Source: Poecilobothrus nobilitatus (taxonomy: Eukaryota > Arthropoda > Insecta > Diptera > Dolichopodidae). Taken from it: a DNA stretch of 64,000 bases. Every line of letters starts with the position of its first letter. Position 1 is the stretch's first letter. The position numbers were made by a program, and so were the translations under genes. The stretch is from the NCBI GenBank assembly GCA_947095535.1, contig OX352773.1, positions 3,348,001 through 3,412,000 of the forward strand, read 5' to 3'. Under the pieces are notes generated by a model, which made no database searches, was not told the origin of the DNA, and saw only the letters and a list, made by a program, of their open reading frames with translations. Positions 15,712-26,968 of the stretch are shown one piece after another.

Positions 15712-18700
15712 GAATAAAATGGAGTTTTTTTTTTTTTATAGAAAAGAAGATACTTAAAAGACAAATACAAAACATTTTAATTAGATATTATGTATATACA
15801 TTTATTTTTTTAATTAAATCTTTTATGCAATTCCAATTTGATGTTAAAGTCAAGATATAATAAAAGATATAAAAATTTGATTTAAATTTAATAAAATAAT
15901 TCTAAAGAACATAAAATCTCCTTTTATTATAAATTAAATCATTTCAGGAATTCATTCAGCATCCCTGCAAGAAATAATTATTAATTTAAAATGAAATTTT
16001 TTAAAAACTTTAAACTTAATTCCTTATTATTCTCCAATTAGTAAAATTAACTTTTTTTGCAAATTTCCATTGCAAATTAAAAAAAAACATCAGTGTGATA
16101 AAGCCTTATGGCAATTCAATGTCATTTACAACTGAAACAATTTAAATATAATTTATAATAGATTAATAATGGGTAGTAAAACAATTTTATAGTAGGTACT
16201 AGAAAAATCTGAATTCTTGTTTAAAAAGGATGAAAAAACTGATTTTCTTTTTTGTTTTTTATTATTTTTATATTGAAAGTGCAGTAAATATATATATATA
16301 TATATATAAATGTTACAAAAGAAAAGAAGAAGAAAAAAACTTTTTTAAATTCTTCTTGAATTTTTTAAACTCTCAATTGACTTTTTGTTAGACTTTTAAA
16401 GCTGAAGTAGTAGAATTATACAATATTATTTTTTTCTTTTAGCAAATTAAAAATTAAGATTTTTTAAATGAAAACTTTTATAATAAACTTGAATCTTGTT
16501 TTTTTTTTTTTTAAGAAATACTGAGAATACTTTTGTAATCTTCCCATAAGTGTTTCACAAAGTAACTTCATTATAGTTTTATTCTATAATGATCAGCAGA
16601 TCTTTATACAACATACAAAACTCTCTTTTAGATATTTAAATCAACTAAGAAGGGGATTAAGTTATAACAGCTTCAAAATATAATATTTATATTATATATA
16701 AGGAAATGGCGTATCTATAACTATTTAAAGAAATACGAAGTTATGTAAGTTTTGACTTTATATGAGGCAAAAAAACTCTATAATATAAAATAAAATGTTT
16801 TTTAAATCTTGATTCCCAAAATCTGCCTTTTTTTTTAAGATCACCCCAAATAAATAAAAGAAATGAAATAAAATAAAAACAAGATTTTAAAAATTCAGTA
16901 TTTATTAAAATCTGTTTTTGACGGTCTAATTATGTAGAAAACTATAAAATTTTTCCTAATCCAGAATGCTGCACATACATATTCTAGGTAAATCGTATAA
17001 TCCTGATTTTGTAGCCAATTATAAAATCCTGCTAATCCTGAATTTTGCATATATATATATATATATAGATATTCCGCAAAAAATGCGCCGCTCTGATTAG
17101 ACATAACCTTTAATAATCTCATTCTCTTCACTAACCTCGCTCTGCTCTCATTCGATCTTCCCTATAAAAATAACAAGATTAAGTAAGATTTTTAGTACAA
17201 ATCAAATTTTAAAAAAAACTAGATTTTAAACAACAAGATTAAAAAAGATAAGATTTCGTAAAGAAATTTAAGTAAATTTTAACCATGAATTTTTAACATG
17301 AGTTTTTTAGAAGTCTTAGGATTATATTAAATCCATCAGAATAAGGAATGTATTTTTCATTTTATTATCAAAGTAAAATTTGAACACGAATTTAAAATAG
17401 AAATTAATTTTTAAAACAGAAATAAATTTGCAAAACTAATTTAGAGATAACAATAGTTCTTGACAAATGTTTTTTTATAAATAGATTTTTTAATTTTAGA
17501 TGTCAACAATTAGGAATAATTAGTTTCACTTAATTTTCTTTAATCATTTAAGACAAAAAATTAAAAAAATTAAACAAAAAATATATAATTCAAGTTTTTT
17601 TAAATTGAATTAAAATTTTGTTAATAAAAAACATTTAAATTAATAGAACATTTCCGTCATTTCGAATTTTTAACATTTTATTCTGCTCTATATTTAAGTA
17701 GATAATACAGAAGACATTTTGTGATGGGTATGTTAGTAATTTTTTGTATTAAATATTTGCATACTTAAATATATTTTTTAAATATTTTACGATTGCTTTT
17801 AAATAGATACGATCCTAGTCTAATTAAGAATTGAATCTGGAACAATTGAGAAACCAGGATCCTATTGCACCAACCATTTATCCCTCACAATTGTAATTTG
17901 AAGAATTTTACATGTGTTGAGGCCCAGTACGGTATCATGTGGTAATTGAATGCGAATTAATTGAGTTCTATTCTAGTAATAAATAAGAATGTATTCCAAA
18001 AATATTCTAATTTCCTTCATACATGCATTATCCATAAGACCCATTTTTCTCTAGCTTACATTCCCATTATTATTGCAATATGTATCAATTGTGCAACCCG
18101 GCTTATCAACCTAACAGTTGAACAATTATTAAACAAAAAATATTAAATAGATCTTGACTTTTATATCTATAAAGAAAATTAATTTTGATTTAGTTTTAGA
18201 TTCGTGAAACTCATTTTACCAGCAATTAGCTTAATAGCTTCAAGATACTAATAAGAATTTAATTTGTAATACCTACTTCAAGTCTTAATTGTGTTAACTA
18301 ATTCGAAATTCTAATACTAAATAATAAGATGAGAATCTTCCAAAGACACCAAAAATATTCCTTTGGTAGTGTTAGATTCTAAACCTACCTCCCCTTTAAC
18401 CACTATATTAATTTTAGTAAGGAAACATCGACTGAAGTGGGACTGTAAGGAAACAATGAGTCCGCCTTTTATAATTACTATTTTTCTATCAGTGACCGCC
18501 ATATTCATCAAAAGTTAAAATATGCAGAATATCTTCCTGCATGAGGTAATAATTGAAGCCCCAATGTTACTGTAGCAGTAATTATTATTAATATTATTAT
18601 TATTTACTACAGAAATAGGACCATCAGTGGATTACAACGTGAGTAGTATATATATAGCTTTCTGTACGATGTAACTAAAAATAACTCCACTGTAGTAGCG

Positions 18701-20550
18701 ATTTATAATTATTATCATAATTATCATAAAAAATTTTTAAAAGTATGAATACTCAACTAATATTTTAATCCTATACTTCTTTGAATGTTTTTCTTGGAAA
18801 ATTCCTTGAATTTCTAATAAAATTATCACTTGTGAAGGCAAAACTGTGGAAACTATTTTTTCACTTTTCAAATTATTTTGATTATATATTAAACATTTTC
18901 TTTTTTAGTTACAAAATTAATTATTTTAAGTTGATGTCTATGATGATTCCTTAACGTATTGAAAAGAAAACACAAGTGAGTGTTAATATTTTTAATATAT
19001 TATTCCACATTATCAAACGCAATTAAATATGATCTATATTTTAACAAATCCTTGATCCACTAAAATAACTGAATGTAAGTAATTCCAAACAGTTTATAAT
19101 AGAATGATTTCTTAATTAAAAGTTTCATGTTTTATCTTCTGAAATGGCATTTATAATCCAATTTTAGGTCTTTACTCGTCAAATAAAATTCTTAAAAAAG
19201 TTGAATGTCTGGCTGATTCATTTTATTAACAAATTTGAAATGAATGTTTTCTAATATATGAAATTATAGATATTATATGAAAAGGTTTAAAAGTTATAAT
19301 ATATTATTATTTAAACAAAAACTTTAATAAGAAAATTCTGTTTCAGTCTAAAAAGTATCTACAAATCAAAGGATGGAAATGTACGCACATTAAAAATGAA
19401 TTTTCGGAGAGGTTTGAATCTTTGAAACATCCGAATTTTTTTGATGTTCGACAATACCTTCTTTATGCAATAACATATTTTATAATATACATTTATATGT
19501 AATTTATTAATTTATAAATTATATAACTACAAATTCTCTTTATATATTTAAATACAATATAATATATTATATTTAGATTGGGATCAATTTTTAGACATTT
19601 AAAAAGAAAATTTTTAGCACATTTTCCATTTATATTTTTTGATAATTTATTGGTAATGATATTTTATTTTATACTTAATAAACTCAATTTATTTTTCTGA
19701 ATTTAATTTTGTAAAGGACTTTTCATCATACCCAACAAAAAATTTTTTTTTGATTAAATCATATGATATGGCTATACTTAAAATATAGTTGTATGTTACC
19801 TTGAACTCATTTTTCAAAAGTAGTTGAATTCAATTTGTTCAATTTTTCGTGAGACTTACAAAAAAAAAAAATCCCCTCTAATTTTGCCATCTAATATTAT
19901 TTAAAACAAATATAAAAGATTTTTCCCTTTATCGATTTTAGTTACTACATTGATATGATTTCGTTCAATATTGAAGTAATAAACTTCTGTCAAAAAAAAT
20001 ATTAATTTTTACTTATTAATTTTGAATATATTTATGACTTGTAAATAATATATCGAAAAAAAAATGTCCAGCAATAATAAAAAACCAAATAGGAAAATAT
20101 GAAAAAAAAATGTTTTTTACTAAAAATGATTTTTAATGACAGGATTTTTTATAACTCCTTAAGTTTTCATCATTAAACCCAGATGAAAAAAGAGTTGCTT
20201 AATTAATCAATAATAGAAAGATCGATTCCTCAAATCTTTTAAAAATGTTTAAGCCCTACAAACTATAGTTCAGGAAATTAGTATAAAAAGCAAGGAATGA
20301 GAAGGAAATGTAAAGAACAACAATAGAAACGAACAGCGTATAACAGAATTTGAAATGGTCTGCAATTTCGGTGTCAGGTGACCAGCTGTTGAATTAATCA
20401 ATGAAGAATTGCAAATTATTCAGAAATCAATAAAAACAAATTTAGTTAATGAACTTATATTGAAGAGATTATACTAATATTGTTCTGATCTAAAGAACTA
20501 AACAAAATACTGTCTAATGACAACTTCTCTTTCTAACAAGGTGTTAATTT
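15712..20550. other. Intergenic, nothing recognised
   Basis: About 4.8 kb of AT-rich DNA. Holds a TA run near 16289-16308 and 17051-17068 and small A/T tracts. Short open frames (16895-17131, 17961-18146, 18317-18511) match no family. No exon, RNA gene or clear mobile-element terminus is recognised. Confidence 0.5.
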
Positions 20551-21803
20551 TTATACCCGTATGAACTATGTTCAAGGGTATAATAAATTTGCCATTACGT
20601 TTGTGACACCTTAAAGGAGCCGAGCTAGATATAGTGTCAAAGGTATGGATCGGCTCAGAATCGAATTCTGAGTCGATTAAGCCATGTACGTCCGTCCGTC
20701 CGTCCGTCCGTCCGTCCGCACGATAACTCAAAAAATAAAGGAGCTAGGGGGCTGAAATTTTTTTTACGTCACTTTTGCAAAATTGTTAGTTTTGCTATTT
20801 AAATCCAACATTTTCGGTCGGCGGGTTCGAGTAGCTGCCATACAACTTCTTTCTTTATATAGAAATAACTCAGTATCTATTCAAGCTAGGGTTTTGAAAT
20901 TTTGCGAATGATGATCAAGTTTTATGGCAACAACTTCTGCAAAATTTGGTTGTGGTGGTGTGACGGGTTCGGGTAGCTGCCATACAAAATCTCTTTTTAA
21001 ATGAAAATAACTCAGTGTCCGTCCGCACAATAACTCAAAATATAAAGGAGCTAGAAGGCTGACATTTTGTATACGTCACTTTTGCAAAATTGTTAGTTTT
21101 GCTATTTAACTCCAGCATTTTCGGCCGCCGGGTTCTAGTAGCTGCCATACAACTTCTTTCTTTAAATCGAAATAACCCAGTGTCTATCCAATCTAGGTAT
21201 CTGAAATTTTGCAAATGATGATCAAGTTTTATGGCAACAGCTTCTGCAAAATTTGGTTGCGGTGGTGCAACGGGTTCGAGTAGCTGCCGTACAACTTCTC
21301 TTTTTAAATGAAAATAACTCAGTGTCTGTCCGCACGATAACTCAAAAAATAAAGGAGCTAAGAGGCTGATATTTTTTTTACGTCACTTTTGCAAAATTGT
21401 TAGTTTTGCTATTTAACTCCAGCATTTTCGGTCGCCGGGTTCGAGTAGTTGCCATACAACTTCTCTTTTTAAATGAAAATAACTCAGTGTCTATTGAATC
21501 TAGCTATCTGAAATTTAGTGAAAAAGTGTCGAGTTGCATGCCAAAAACTTTTGTAAAATTTGATTGATCTATTGCAGCCGGTTTAGGCTTCTTGCATTTC
21601 TTGGAACTTAATGAAGCTAGGTGCAATAGATTCGGGTAGCTGTCATACAACTTCACAATTTACATAAATATATCTCTGTAGTTCGGTACTAAAACATCTG
21701 AATGTTTTTAAAAGATGATCAAGTTTTATAATAGGATATATTACGTTCATACGGGTATCCCAGAGTTGACACAGTCTACTCTACTGCACTCTTCCTCGTT
21801 TTT
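20551..21803 (+). mobile_element. HINE-A copy 1 (DINE-1-like Helentron-associated element)
   Basis: Non-autonomous element with the layout known for DINE-1/Helentron-associated elements. It has a 5' TATACCCGTATGAAC...GGGTATA hairpin, a GTCC microsatellite (about 20690-20718), and a 14-bp subterminal inverted repeat (ATACCCGTATGAAC at 20553-20566, its complement at 21745-21758). A short 3' hairpin (AGAGT/ACTCT) sits just before CTTCCTCGTTTTT. The interior is three tandem units of 307 bp. No protein is coded. Orientation is set by the GTCC tract lying at the 5' side. Confidence 0.8.
20714..21500 (+). repeat. 307-bp tandem repeat inside HINE-A copy 1
   Basis: Units start at GTCCGCAC at 20714, 21021 and 21328, giving a period of 307 bp twice in a row; the third unit is complete only to about 21500. 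Each unit contains GGAGCTAG, CACTTTTGCAAAATTGTTAG, GGGTTCGAGTAGCTGCCATA and ATGATGATCAAGTTTTATGG. Confidence 0.9.
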
Positions 21804-21835
21804 AAATTAATTTTATAAAAAATATTTTATTATTA

Positions 21836-21873
21836 TAGTCCCGTAACACGGCGTAAATGACGGGTATAAAATA
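21836..21873 (+). repeat. Orphan HINE-A 5' hairpin
   Basis: CCCGTAACACGGCGTAAATGACGGGTATA resembles the hairpin that opens HINE-A elements (TATACCCG...CGGGTATA), here with a damaged left arm. It lies 33 bp past the 3' end of HINE-A copy 1; no element body follows that can be recognised. Confidence 0.4.
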
Positions 21874-22249
21874 AATTATTTCATTAGATTTTTTATTTTA
21901 AATTTAAGAAAAATCGCTATTTATATTTTCCAATTGTTGAAAGAAACTGATTCAAAGAAACAATGGGTCACTATTGTGTAACAGCATTTCACACATTACA
22001 GCCTGAAGACAGAAGTATGTATTATGAAAATTATAATAGGTCAACCCTTACACTCTGTATATATCATTTATTTAAATTTTTAAACAGAAAATTTCAATTT
22101 AAGTTTATTATTTTAATCTAAACAACTTTAGGGATATTATTAAAATTATAGATTCTATTCTATTGAAAAGACCGCTTTTATAAAACAAAAATCATCAAAT
22201 CAATCAATTAAATTTTATTAAATTATTATTTTATATTATATTAATTTTT

Positions 22250-23337
22250 ATTTCACCCTGTCCGCAGTCTGTCCATTTAAAAACTTGTATACTCTAAAAT
22301 AACAGTTGTGGAGCAACTTTTTTATGTAGTCCTATCTTTTACGAAGATAAAGCCACGTTCGTTTATAAATCACGGTTTGCAATTCGACATTCAATTTTAC
22401 CAATTATTATCAGAGTAAAACTAATATTTTGCAAAATTTTTGACTTCGCTGACTGAATCAAATTAAAAAATTTTCGAAATATTGAGATTAGTAAGATCTT
22501 TAGAAACTATATACATATATATAATTTCTCAAGTTACGACTATAATACAAAAAAATTCAGCAGTTTACTACTACTAAAATCAGCAGTTTACTAATAAAAC
22601 AAACAATAAATGAATAAAATAAAAATTATATTATTTTTATGCCTGTAATTTTAATTATATTCACACCTGATCTCATTTTTTACAAAAACTAAACAATAGA
22701 TAATATTAACATATGTAGCAAAATGATTTTAAATTAATTTATTTAAACAAATTAAAATAGAAAAATAAACAAAATAATATTAAAAATTCATAAAAAAAAA
22801 CTATAATTTACTTTTTATTTTTCCCGGAAACAGTCACTTTTTTATTTACTTAAAAACAAAATAATGTCTAAATTTGACATATTTATATTATGAATATCAA
22901 TATGAGTTTTAAATAAAAGAAAATAATTTCAGTGAAATTAATTGCACATGACAGGTACGAAAATTATAAATAATTGTTTTATTAATTTATTGACATTTTC
23001 AAAAAAAAAAGAAAGATTAATTTAAAAAGTCACAGAACCATTAGTGTAGAAAACTTCAATATTTCCTATTTTTAGGCATTCTGTACAAATTTTTTATCAA
23101 ATAAAACGTAAAAGTTAAAGCTACAATATTTTAATTTTACATTTGTTAACAGCTTTTATTAGTTATAAAGAGTTTCCTAAAAATTGAAGAAGCTCTTGAT
23201 TTTTTTTCTTATATATGTATATCTAAAATTCTAAGAAAATTTACAAATTTTAATGTAAGTCACAATATTTTAAATTTTTTTTATTGTCTTTTACAAAATG
23301 TGCACCTATAACAATCTTTAGTTTTATATTCTGCCTG
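22250..23337 (+). mobile_element. HINE-B copy, decayed and interrupted
   Basis: The 5' part shows CACCCTGTCCGCAGTCTGTCC (decayed GTCY tract, about 22254), then GTTGTGGAGCAACTTTTTTATG and TACGAAGATAAAGCC, as in HINE-B. The 3' end is at 23255-23337 (GTAAGTCACAAT, TTTACAAAATGTGCACC, TTTATATTCTGCCTG). The middle (about 22500-23160) is unrecognisable. It abuts the next HINE-B copy head to tail. Confidence 0.55.
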
Positions 23338-24658
23338 AAAAAATTTTTAAAAAATGTGCTTATTAGTTTCACTCTGTCCGTCCGTCTGTTCACAAAACTT
23401 CAAACTACACCGTTAAAGATAAAGAAAACCATAGGTAGGTCTCATAAAAAACCATTTTAACCATTGGTAGGTCTCATCAAAAAATTAATTTTGTGGAACA
23501 ACTTTTTCATGTAGCCCCATCGATTACGGAGCTACAGCCCCTCAAACTTTGAAAAAGCCCTGTTTTTAAATGCATATATCTTATGTTCTGCTTAAGAGTT
23601 TTTCAATCTGAAAACGCCATTCGACAGGTATTTTTTTTAACTTTGTAAATTAATATCAAAATTATGCAATTTTCTTAAATTTAGTATTTAAATTTACCGT
23701 TATGTGAAAACCAAATTTTGCATTATTTTTCTACTTTCATAACTCCGGCACGCTTTTAGATATAGGCTTTGAGGCAAAAAAGAACTTTTAGAATTAGTAT
23801 AAGTTTGCTCAGAAAATTTTTTTGGGCAACCCCCTGTTTATGAGCTATTAGGTCTCAAAAATTGAAAATTTTCTATTTTTAAACACCTGTAACTTAGAAA
23901 CCTGTACACATTTTAGTTTGGGAAGTTATAAAAATGAAAGCTAGAGTAATATATTTTTACGTGTGTTAAAGGTTTATTTTATTTGTAGAGGGTTCCAGAG
24001 TTACAGCTCTTCAAAATTTCGAAAAAGCCCCATTTTCAGATGTATATATCTCACGCTTTTCGTAATAGTTTTGCAATCTAGAAACACCAGAAGACCGAAA
24101 ATTTTATTATCTACATAAAACAATATCAAAATCATGTAATATTTTGTAATTTACTATTTCAATTTACCGTTATGTGAAACCACATTTTGCATGAAATTTC
24201 GTTTTTCATAACTCCGGCAGCCCTTTAGATAGGAACCTGAAATTTTGAGACAAGAAAGGACTTTTTGAATTAGTATAAGTTTCCTTAGAAAAATTTTTGC
24301 ACGACCCCCTGTTTAAGAGGTATTAGGGCTGAAAAATTGAAAATTTGCTATTTTTAGGCACCTGTAACTTAAGCACCTGTACATATTTTTCTTCGGTAAG
24401 ACATAAAAATTAAAGTAATATATTTTTACGTATGTTAACGGTTTTTCTTAGTTATATAGGGTTCCACTCCCGAAACTTACATCCCCGAAAATTCCAGAAA
24501 AGTCATATTTTCACATATTTTCTTATTACAAAAAAATTTCTTAAATTTTATTTTTTAAATTTTCAAATTTTTGTGCAAGCCACAATTGTAAACAGTTTGT
24601 ATTGTGTTTTGGAAATGTGCGCTTTTAAAAACTGTTGGTTTACATTCTACCTTGTTTT
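23338..24658 (+). mobile_element. HINE-B copy with internal 470-bp duplication
   Basis: 5' side AAATGTGCTTATTAGTTTCACT then a GTCC/GTCT tract (about 23376-23392). 3' side GTTTTGGAAATGTGCGC, hairpin AAAACTGTTGGTTT and terminal ACATTCTACCTTGTTTT. The core block beginning TTTACCGTTATGTGAAA occurs twice, at about 23694 and 24164, a tandem duplication with a period of 470 bp. No coding capacity. The first half of the 5' hairpin is missing at the junction with the preceding copy. Confidence 0.75.
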
Positions 24659-24955
24659 AGTATAAAATTTAACAGTTTGAAATCGTTAATTTATTAAAAG
24701 TATAATAAGTATAAATTATAATAATTGGTTTTATAGCTAAGAAGCCTTTTTTATAGAGAATTGGAGAAAATAAAATGTAAAATATGAAATAATTCGAACC
24801 GTTACGATACAGTAGTTCAGCATTTTTTGGATCAAGCTTCGTTTTCATAATTATGTTAAATTTAGCTTTTTAATAACTAACTGTATTTTATTCTTTTTTA
24901 TTATTTGATTATAATTTAATTTTCCTTATAATGTTTTATAATCCATAATTGGCCA

Positions 24956-25143
24956 TCTCGGGTTCGATTCCCGGCTGGGTACAATAATTATAATATAAAA
25001 AAAAAAAAATATTCATATATCGCAATATATAAATACTTATTATATCACATAATATCTTGTACACCCCACGTTCCTACCAGGAAACAGGGGTTATAGCTAC
25101 CTGGCACATTTATGTACCACGGTACCTGTATATAAATAAATAA
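24956..25143 (+). mobile_element. tRNA-derived SINE, family S4, with 11-bp target duplication
   Basis: 188 bp flanked by the perfect direct repeat ATAATTGGCCA (24945-24955 and 25144-25154). The left end is a 5'-truncated tRNA-like head (TCTCGGGTTCGATTCCCGGC, B box GGTTCGATTCC); the tail is GGTACCTGTATATAAATAAA plus more ATAA units. 5' truncation, A-rich 3' repeat and target duplication are the marks of LINE-dependent insertion. The tail recurs reversed at 36055-36090. Confidence 0.85.
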
Positions 25144-26074
25144 ATAATTGGCCACACGGTTAAAAAAATTAGCAAGCAAGGAAAATCAATCTGTATTTTC
25201 ATTCCACGTATATTACTTTAAAACTATTTATACAATAATTAATACAAAAATAATATTACGTTTCTAGACAATATTTAAAATTACAAAACGTATTATTATC
25301 TTAAAGAAACAAAGGTCCATTATAGAATCTTTAAAATTACTTCCGCAATCAACTCAACTATTGAAACAATTTATATCAATTTTTCGCGTTCATCTATAGT
25401 TATTCAATTCCTTAACTTTGAAAGAACAAACAAGAAGGAAATTAAATATCAAAAAGTGATTAACAATATACAATTTAATATAATATAAAAAGTTTCGTAA
25501 GATTGTTTTCCAATATTATAATATAGAAAATGATTTTGATTCTTAAATAGTTTCTAAAAGATTTCAATCTCACGCTCGTATATTCAGAATTCTCAAATTT
25601 TCAATCAAATATTTATAAAAAGAAAAACTTTTGAACGTGAGAAGCGTATCTTTCAAAATAAAAGTTAATTCAATTATATATTTTAAGGAATAAAGGCTAT
25701 GACTGAAATTAGTTTTAAACTTTTAAATATAAAAAAATGTTATACCCTTTCATTGATTTGCTTTAGTTTTCTCATAATTTAAATTTTTGTTTTTTATACA
25801 AAAAAATAGGTAAGAAATTTTATAAAACTATTTTTTCATTTTCCAATTTCATCTCAAACTTTCGAAATACTTATTCTTTAGAACTAAATATTTTATTACA
25901 TAAAAAATAAGCAAGTGATTAAAAATTATGATCGTTGCAATCTTTTATAAAAAATGATAGTTTTAATAAGACAGTAATGATTCTTGGTGTTTAATACAAA
26001 TATTAAAATATCAAGGATTTTTTCTATTAAATGAAGGGGCACTAATTAATTTTACTCTATCATTCTATAGGGTA

Positions 26075-26200
26075 TTTTTTTTTTAATGCATTTGTCTGCC
26101 TACACAGTCCTTCCTGTTCCGACGTAGCGGTACATGTCGTAAGGGGGAATAACTCTTACGAAGTGTATGGGATTTGGAGCCACCGAGGCCCCTTTCTATA
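26075..26200 (-). mobile_element. SINE family S3, copy b, head deleted
   Basis: Shares with 15526-15703 the blocks ATGTCGTAAGNNGGAATAAC, TCTTACGA and the CACCGAGG...CCCC end, but most of the tRNA-like head including the B box is missing (GTATGGGATTTGGAGCCACC joins body to end). Confidence 0.55.
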
Positions 26201-26489
26201 GGGTAATAGAAATAAAATAATTTAAGATAATTATAACGAGTGAAAATTTCCATATCTAGTAAATAGAATCAAAAGCAAATGAATACTTTTTTAATAATTA
26301 ATATTTTGTGTATTCAACTTAACTTTTATCTAAAATATTTTTGTATCTTTTATTAAAATAAGCTCACCAATGGCATAATGTTTATGTTGGAAGCCATTCA
26401 TTTGAAAGATTTTAAATTCAAAGACCTGCCACTTTATATCGCCAAATAAATAATACAACTATATAAGAAATAGTTGGTCTATACTTTCC

Positions 26490-26968
26490 CCTACAAAATC
26501 CAAACCTCATAAGATCCAAAAATCCAAGAACGACAAAATTCAAATACCTCAAAATCCAAATAAACAATTTAAATCAAATCCAAATCACAATCTCCAGCTG
26601 TTTTTAATAGCTGCGTTTTTTTTTACAATATTTCACATTTAATATTGAATTAATAAAATAAATAAAATTAAATAATATTTATTTCAACAATAAGGTATTT
26701 AAAATAGTGGAGACTACAGTCTTGTTGTAATACTCCAAAGACCAAAACCCCACCTAAATATATTTTTAAACCCTGATTTTGATTTTAAATCCCTCTTAAT
26801 TATTTTTTATACATACATATTTTAATAAAAAGGCATTTAATAACAACACATGGGATGCCTGGGTTTATGCAATTTGGTTTATACAATGTTTGGATTATAT
26901 GTCTTTTAAATTTTATGCATTTTTGAAAATAAAAAATGTTTGGATTTTGAGAATTAAGATTTTGTAGG
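26490..26968. repeat. Possible short inverted-repeat element
   Basis: Ends in an 11-bp inverted repeat: CCTACAAAATC at 26490-26500 and GATTTTGTAGG at 26958-26968, with further AAATCCAAA / TTTGGATTT motifs inside each end. No target duplication is seen, so a mobile origin is unproven. Confidence 0.35.

Noticed and set aside
20689..20719. GTCC repeats as a CRISPR-like array
   Set aside because: A 4-bp microsatellite without spacers in a eukaryotic mobile element.
20498..20731. Minus-strand open frame containing RADGRTDGRTD
   Set aside because: Produced by the GTCC microsatellite and HINE-A 5' end, not a protein.
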